Assembly: GCA_958417695.1 (NCBI GenBank)
Contig: CATZDQ010000090.1
Span: 1 to 6,873, forward strand
Length of the DNA stretch: 6,873 nucleotides
Reading direction: 5' to 3'
Origin: an uncultured Clostridiaceae bacterium
GTDB lineage: Bacteria > Bacillota > Clostridia > TANB77 > CAG-508
Part shown: piece after piece, positions 5,525 through 6,873 of the stretch
Layout: each line of letters begins with the position of its first letter
How positions within the stretch are numbered: position 1 is the first letter of the stretch
Notes under the pieces: generated by a model
Told to the model about the DNA's origin: nothing
Database searches by the model: none
Seen by the model: only the letters and a program-made list of their open reading frames with translations
Position numbers and translations under genes: made by a program

Positions 5525-5563
5525 AAAAATCCCTAATATTCAACAAGTTTTGAATGTTAGGGA
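5525..5563 (-). terminator. Isolated 14-bp hairpin, terminator-like on the minus strand
   Basis: TCCCTAATATTCAA (5530-5543) pairs with 5550-5563 along 14 bp with a single G-U pair and a 6-nt loop (CAAGTT). On the minus strand it is followed directly by TTTTT (5529-5525), the form of an intrinsic terminator. On the plus strand only a weak CATTTT follows. No minus-strand gene lies on its right in the window, so its role as a terminator is not explained by visible genes. Confidence 0.55.
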
Positions 5564-5692
5564 CATTTTATGACAAAAAGTATTATATATTTTGTATAAA
5601 GGTAAATTATGAAAACTTGTAGCAAGCGAAAGAAATAAAAAATTAAAAAATATAAGAGTATGAACATATAATAAAAAAAGAAAAGGGCAATA

Positions 5693-5721
5693 TTGACTTT
5701 AACCAATTGGTAATGTAAAAT
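5693..5721 (+). promoter_or_regulatory. Near-consensus promoter of the pilin-like gene, with internal palindrome
   Basis: TTGACT (5693-5698) and TAAAAT (5716-5721) each match five of six consensus bases and are exactly 17 bp apart. The spacer contains the perfect 10-bp palindrome ACCAATTGGT (5702-5711), placed where a bound repressor would block RNA polymerase. The start of transcription is expected near 5728, giving a leader of about 58 nt. Confidence 0.75.
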
Positions 5722-5785
5722 TAACAAAGAAGAGTATGAAAAGAAAAAAAATGGAAAACATAAGCAAAAGAAAAGGAGAAAAAAT

Positions 5786-6873
5786 ATGAAAGAAAATAGG
5801 AAACAAGAGGGCGTTACTTTGATAGCTTTGGTAATTACTATTATAATTTTAATTATCTTAGCAGGTGTAGCCATTAATGCTTTAGTCGGTGAAAATGGTA
5901 TGATTATGCAAGCACAAAGAGCAAAAGAAGAAACAGAGATTAGTGAACAAAAAGAAGGAATTGTGCTAGCATTAGCAACTGCCAGAATTTCAGATAGACA
6001 ATATCAGAAAATAACATTACAAGGGTTACAAAAAGCTATAGATGAACAATTTTCTGCTAATATGGCTAAGGTATTTACAAATGGAAGTGATGGATTTATT
6101 ATTCAATTTTCAAATAGAGAATATGAGGTAAATGGAAATATGGTTTTACAAATTAAGAAAGTAACGGATAAGAATCCAGGAGAATTAGCAGGGGTAGGAA
6201 CAGAGGAATCTCCATATTTGATAGAGAGTATAGAAGATTTAATTTGGTTTGCAAAAGATGTCACAGAAGGAAATCGTTATGAAGGTAAATTTGTAAGATT
6301 ACAAGAATCTTTGAATTTTAATGCGGACTCGTCATATGTGGATAGTAAAAGAAAAGGCTTTTGCGGATATATAAATGAACTAAAAGAATCTTTAACAAGT
6401 GGTGAAGGATTTTTTCCAATAGGAACGGCAGATAATATACAACAGAATAATTATAGTTTTTGGGGAGTATTGGATGGGAATGGAAAAAGTATTTCGAATT
6501 TATATATGAATAAGCACGTTAGTGATAATGTAAATGATGTTAGAATAGGATTGTTTGGAAATAATTATGGTATCATTAAAAACTTAGCTATTTGTGACTG
6601 TAATATAAATGCTAGTTTGAATTCGACTGCTCAAAATACGATTATGGTAGGCGGGATAGTAGGATATAATTATGGTATAATTGAAAAATCTTATGTAGAT
6701 GGAAAATTATCTGCAGAAGGAAAGGGAATAGCACAATGCAGAGTGGCAGGTATTGCAGGGCAAGTTGGAAAATCAGAAATGCTAGAATCAGGTATGATTC
6801 GTAATTCTTATAATAAGGCAAATGTTATATGTAAAGGTAATGATATTAATCGTGCAGGGGGAATTGTTGCAAA
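5786..6873 (+). CDS. Pilin-signal surface protein with GLUG-type repeats (3' end beyond window)
   Basis: The frame is open from ATG 5786 to the window edge, giving 362 complete codons. AAAGGAG lies 7 nt before the start. The N-terminus is like a type IV prepilin: a short charged leader (residues 1-9, MKENRKQEG), then V-T-L-I-A and a long hydrophobic helix to about residue 33 (VITIIILIILAGVAI). Cleavage would fall after Gly9. The usual Glu at mature position 5 is Ala. Residues 38-70 form a charged amphipathic helix typical of pilin stalks. A link region reads GTEESPYLIESIEDLIWFAKDV (139-159), the usual opening of GLUG proteins. GLUG-like units follow at about 253-277 (GLFGNNYGIIKNL), 288-311 (VGGIVGYNYGIIEKSYVDG) and 319-349, and a fourth begins at 357. 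Such repeats are expected to form a beta-rich extracellular stalk or adhesin. The protein is probably held at the cell surface. Length, C-terminal anchor and any cargo domain are unknown. Confidence 0.85.
   Translation, partial: MKENRKQEGVTLIALVITIIILIILAGVAINALVGENGMIMQAQRAKEETEISEQKEGIVLALATARISDRQYQKITLQGLQKAIDEQFSANMAKVFTNGSDGFIIQFSNREYEVNGNMVLQIKKVTDKNPGELAGVGTEESPYLIESIEDLIWFAKDVTEGNRYEGKFVRLQESLNFNADSSYVDSKRKGFCGYINELKESLTSGEGFFPIGTADNIQQNNYSFWGVLDGNGKSISNLYMNKHVSDNVNDVRIGLFGNNYGIIKNLAICDCNINASLNSTAQNTIMVGGIVGYNYGIIEKSYVDGKLSAEGKGIAQCRVAGIAGQVGKSEMLESGMIRNSYNKANVICKGNDINRAGGIVA

Larger units (their letters stand above)
5438..5785. other. Gene-free divergent region before the pilin-like gene
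   Basis: About 350 bp without a convincing gene. It contains, in order, the promoter of the 59-aa gene, a large hairpin (5525-5563), a very AT-rich section (5564-5692), and the promoter and leader of the pilin-like gene. The AT-rich section has only tiny frames, such as one of 9 codons at about 5609. It also has a weak possible promoter (ATGACA 5570-5575, TATAAA 5595-5600, 19-bp spacing). The transcribed leader (about 5728-5785) is nearly pure purine on the plus strand. Confidence 0.6.

Noticed and set aside
5557..5874. 105-codon minus-strand frame opposite the pilin-like gene's start
   Set aside because: It is made almost only of Phe, Leu, Ile and Tyr from reverse-reading a purine-rich leader. 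It lacks a ribosome binding site and runs through the promoter of the plus-strand gene.

Overview
This window is a low-GC, AT-rich segment of a Gram-positive genome. It most resembles an uncultured gut-type clostridium (Bacillota, class Clostridia). The evidence is strong AGGAGG-like ribosome binding sites, sigma-A promoters, a DUF4364-type regulator, a short archaeal/eukaryotic-type prolyl-tRNA synthetase, and a GLUG-repeat surface protein carrying a pilin-like signal. Species cannot be assigned from the sequence alone.

Left part (1-2625). A rho-independent hairpin at the extreme left ends an unseen plus-strand gene. It overlaps the stop codon of a 53-residue acidic/basic minus-strand protein (34-195). 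A divergent intergenic region holds one promoter for each direction. From the plus-strand promoter an apparent two-gene operon is read: scpB (chromosome segregation, SMC-ScpAB) overlaps proS (prolyl-tRNA synthetase) by 8 bp. It ends at a bidirectional terminator at 2599-2625. scpA, the usual neighbour of scpB, is absent on the visible side.

Middle part (2626-5259). A minus-strand DUF4364-like winged-helix protein with a TTG start converges on proS. It is transcribed divergently from a membrane-anchored J-domain protein. Both divergent promoters appear to be extended -10 promoters with poor -35 boxes. After the J-protein comes an NAD(P)-dependent amine dehydrogenase related to 2,4-diaminopentanoate dehydrogenase (DapB-type N-terminal fold). 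It has its own AT-rich promoter region with an 8-bp inverted repeat and a strong terminator.

Right part (5258-6873). A 59-residue cysteine-containing minus-strand protein has a clear promoter and ribosome binding site. It is followed by a gene-free stretch of about 350 bp that contains a 14-bp stem hairpin and a near-consensus promoter with a palindrome between its -35 and -10 boxes. That promoter drives a large gene that runs off the right edge. Its product begins with a type IV pilin-like signal (no Glu5) and continues into GLUG-type repeats, so it is probably a surface or adhesin-like protein. This is the most accessory-looking part of the window.

The genes do not form one pathway. The left and middle are housekeeping genes in short transcription units separated by shared terminators. 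The right end looks like the start of a regulated surface-protein locus. I found no CRISPR array, tRNA, rRNA, transposase or attachment site.
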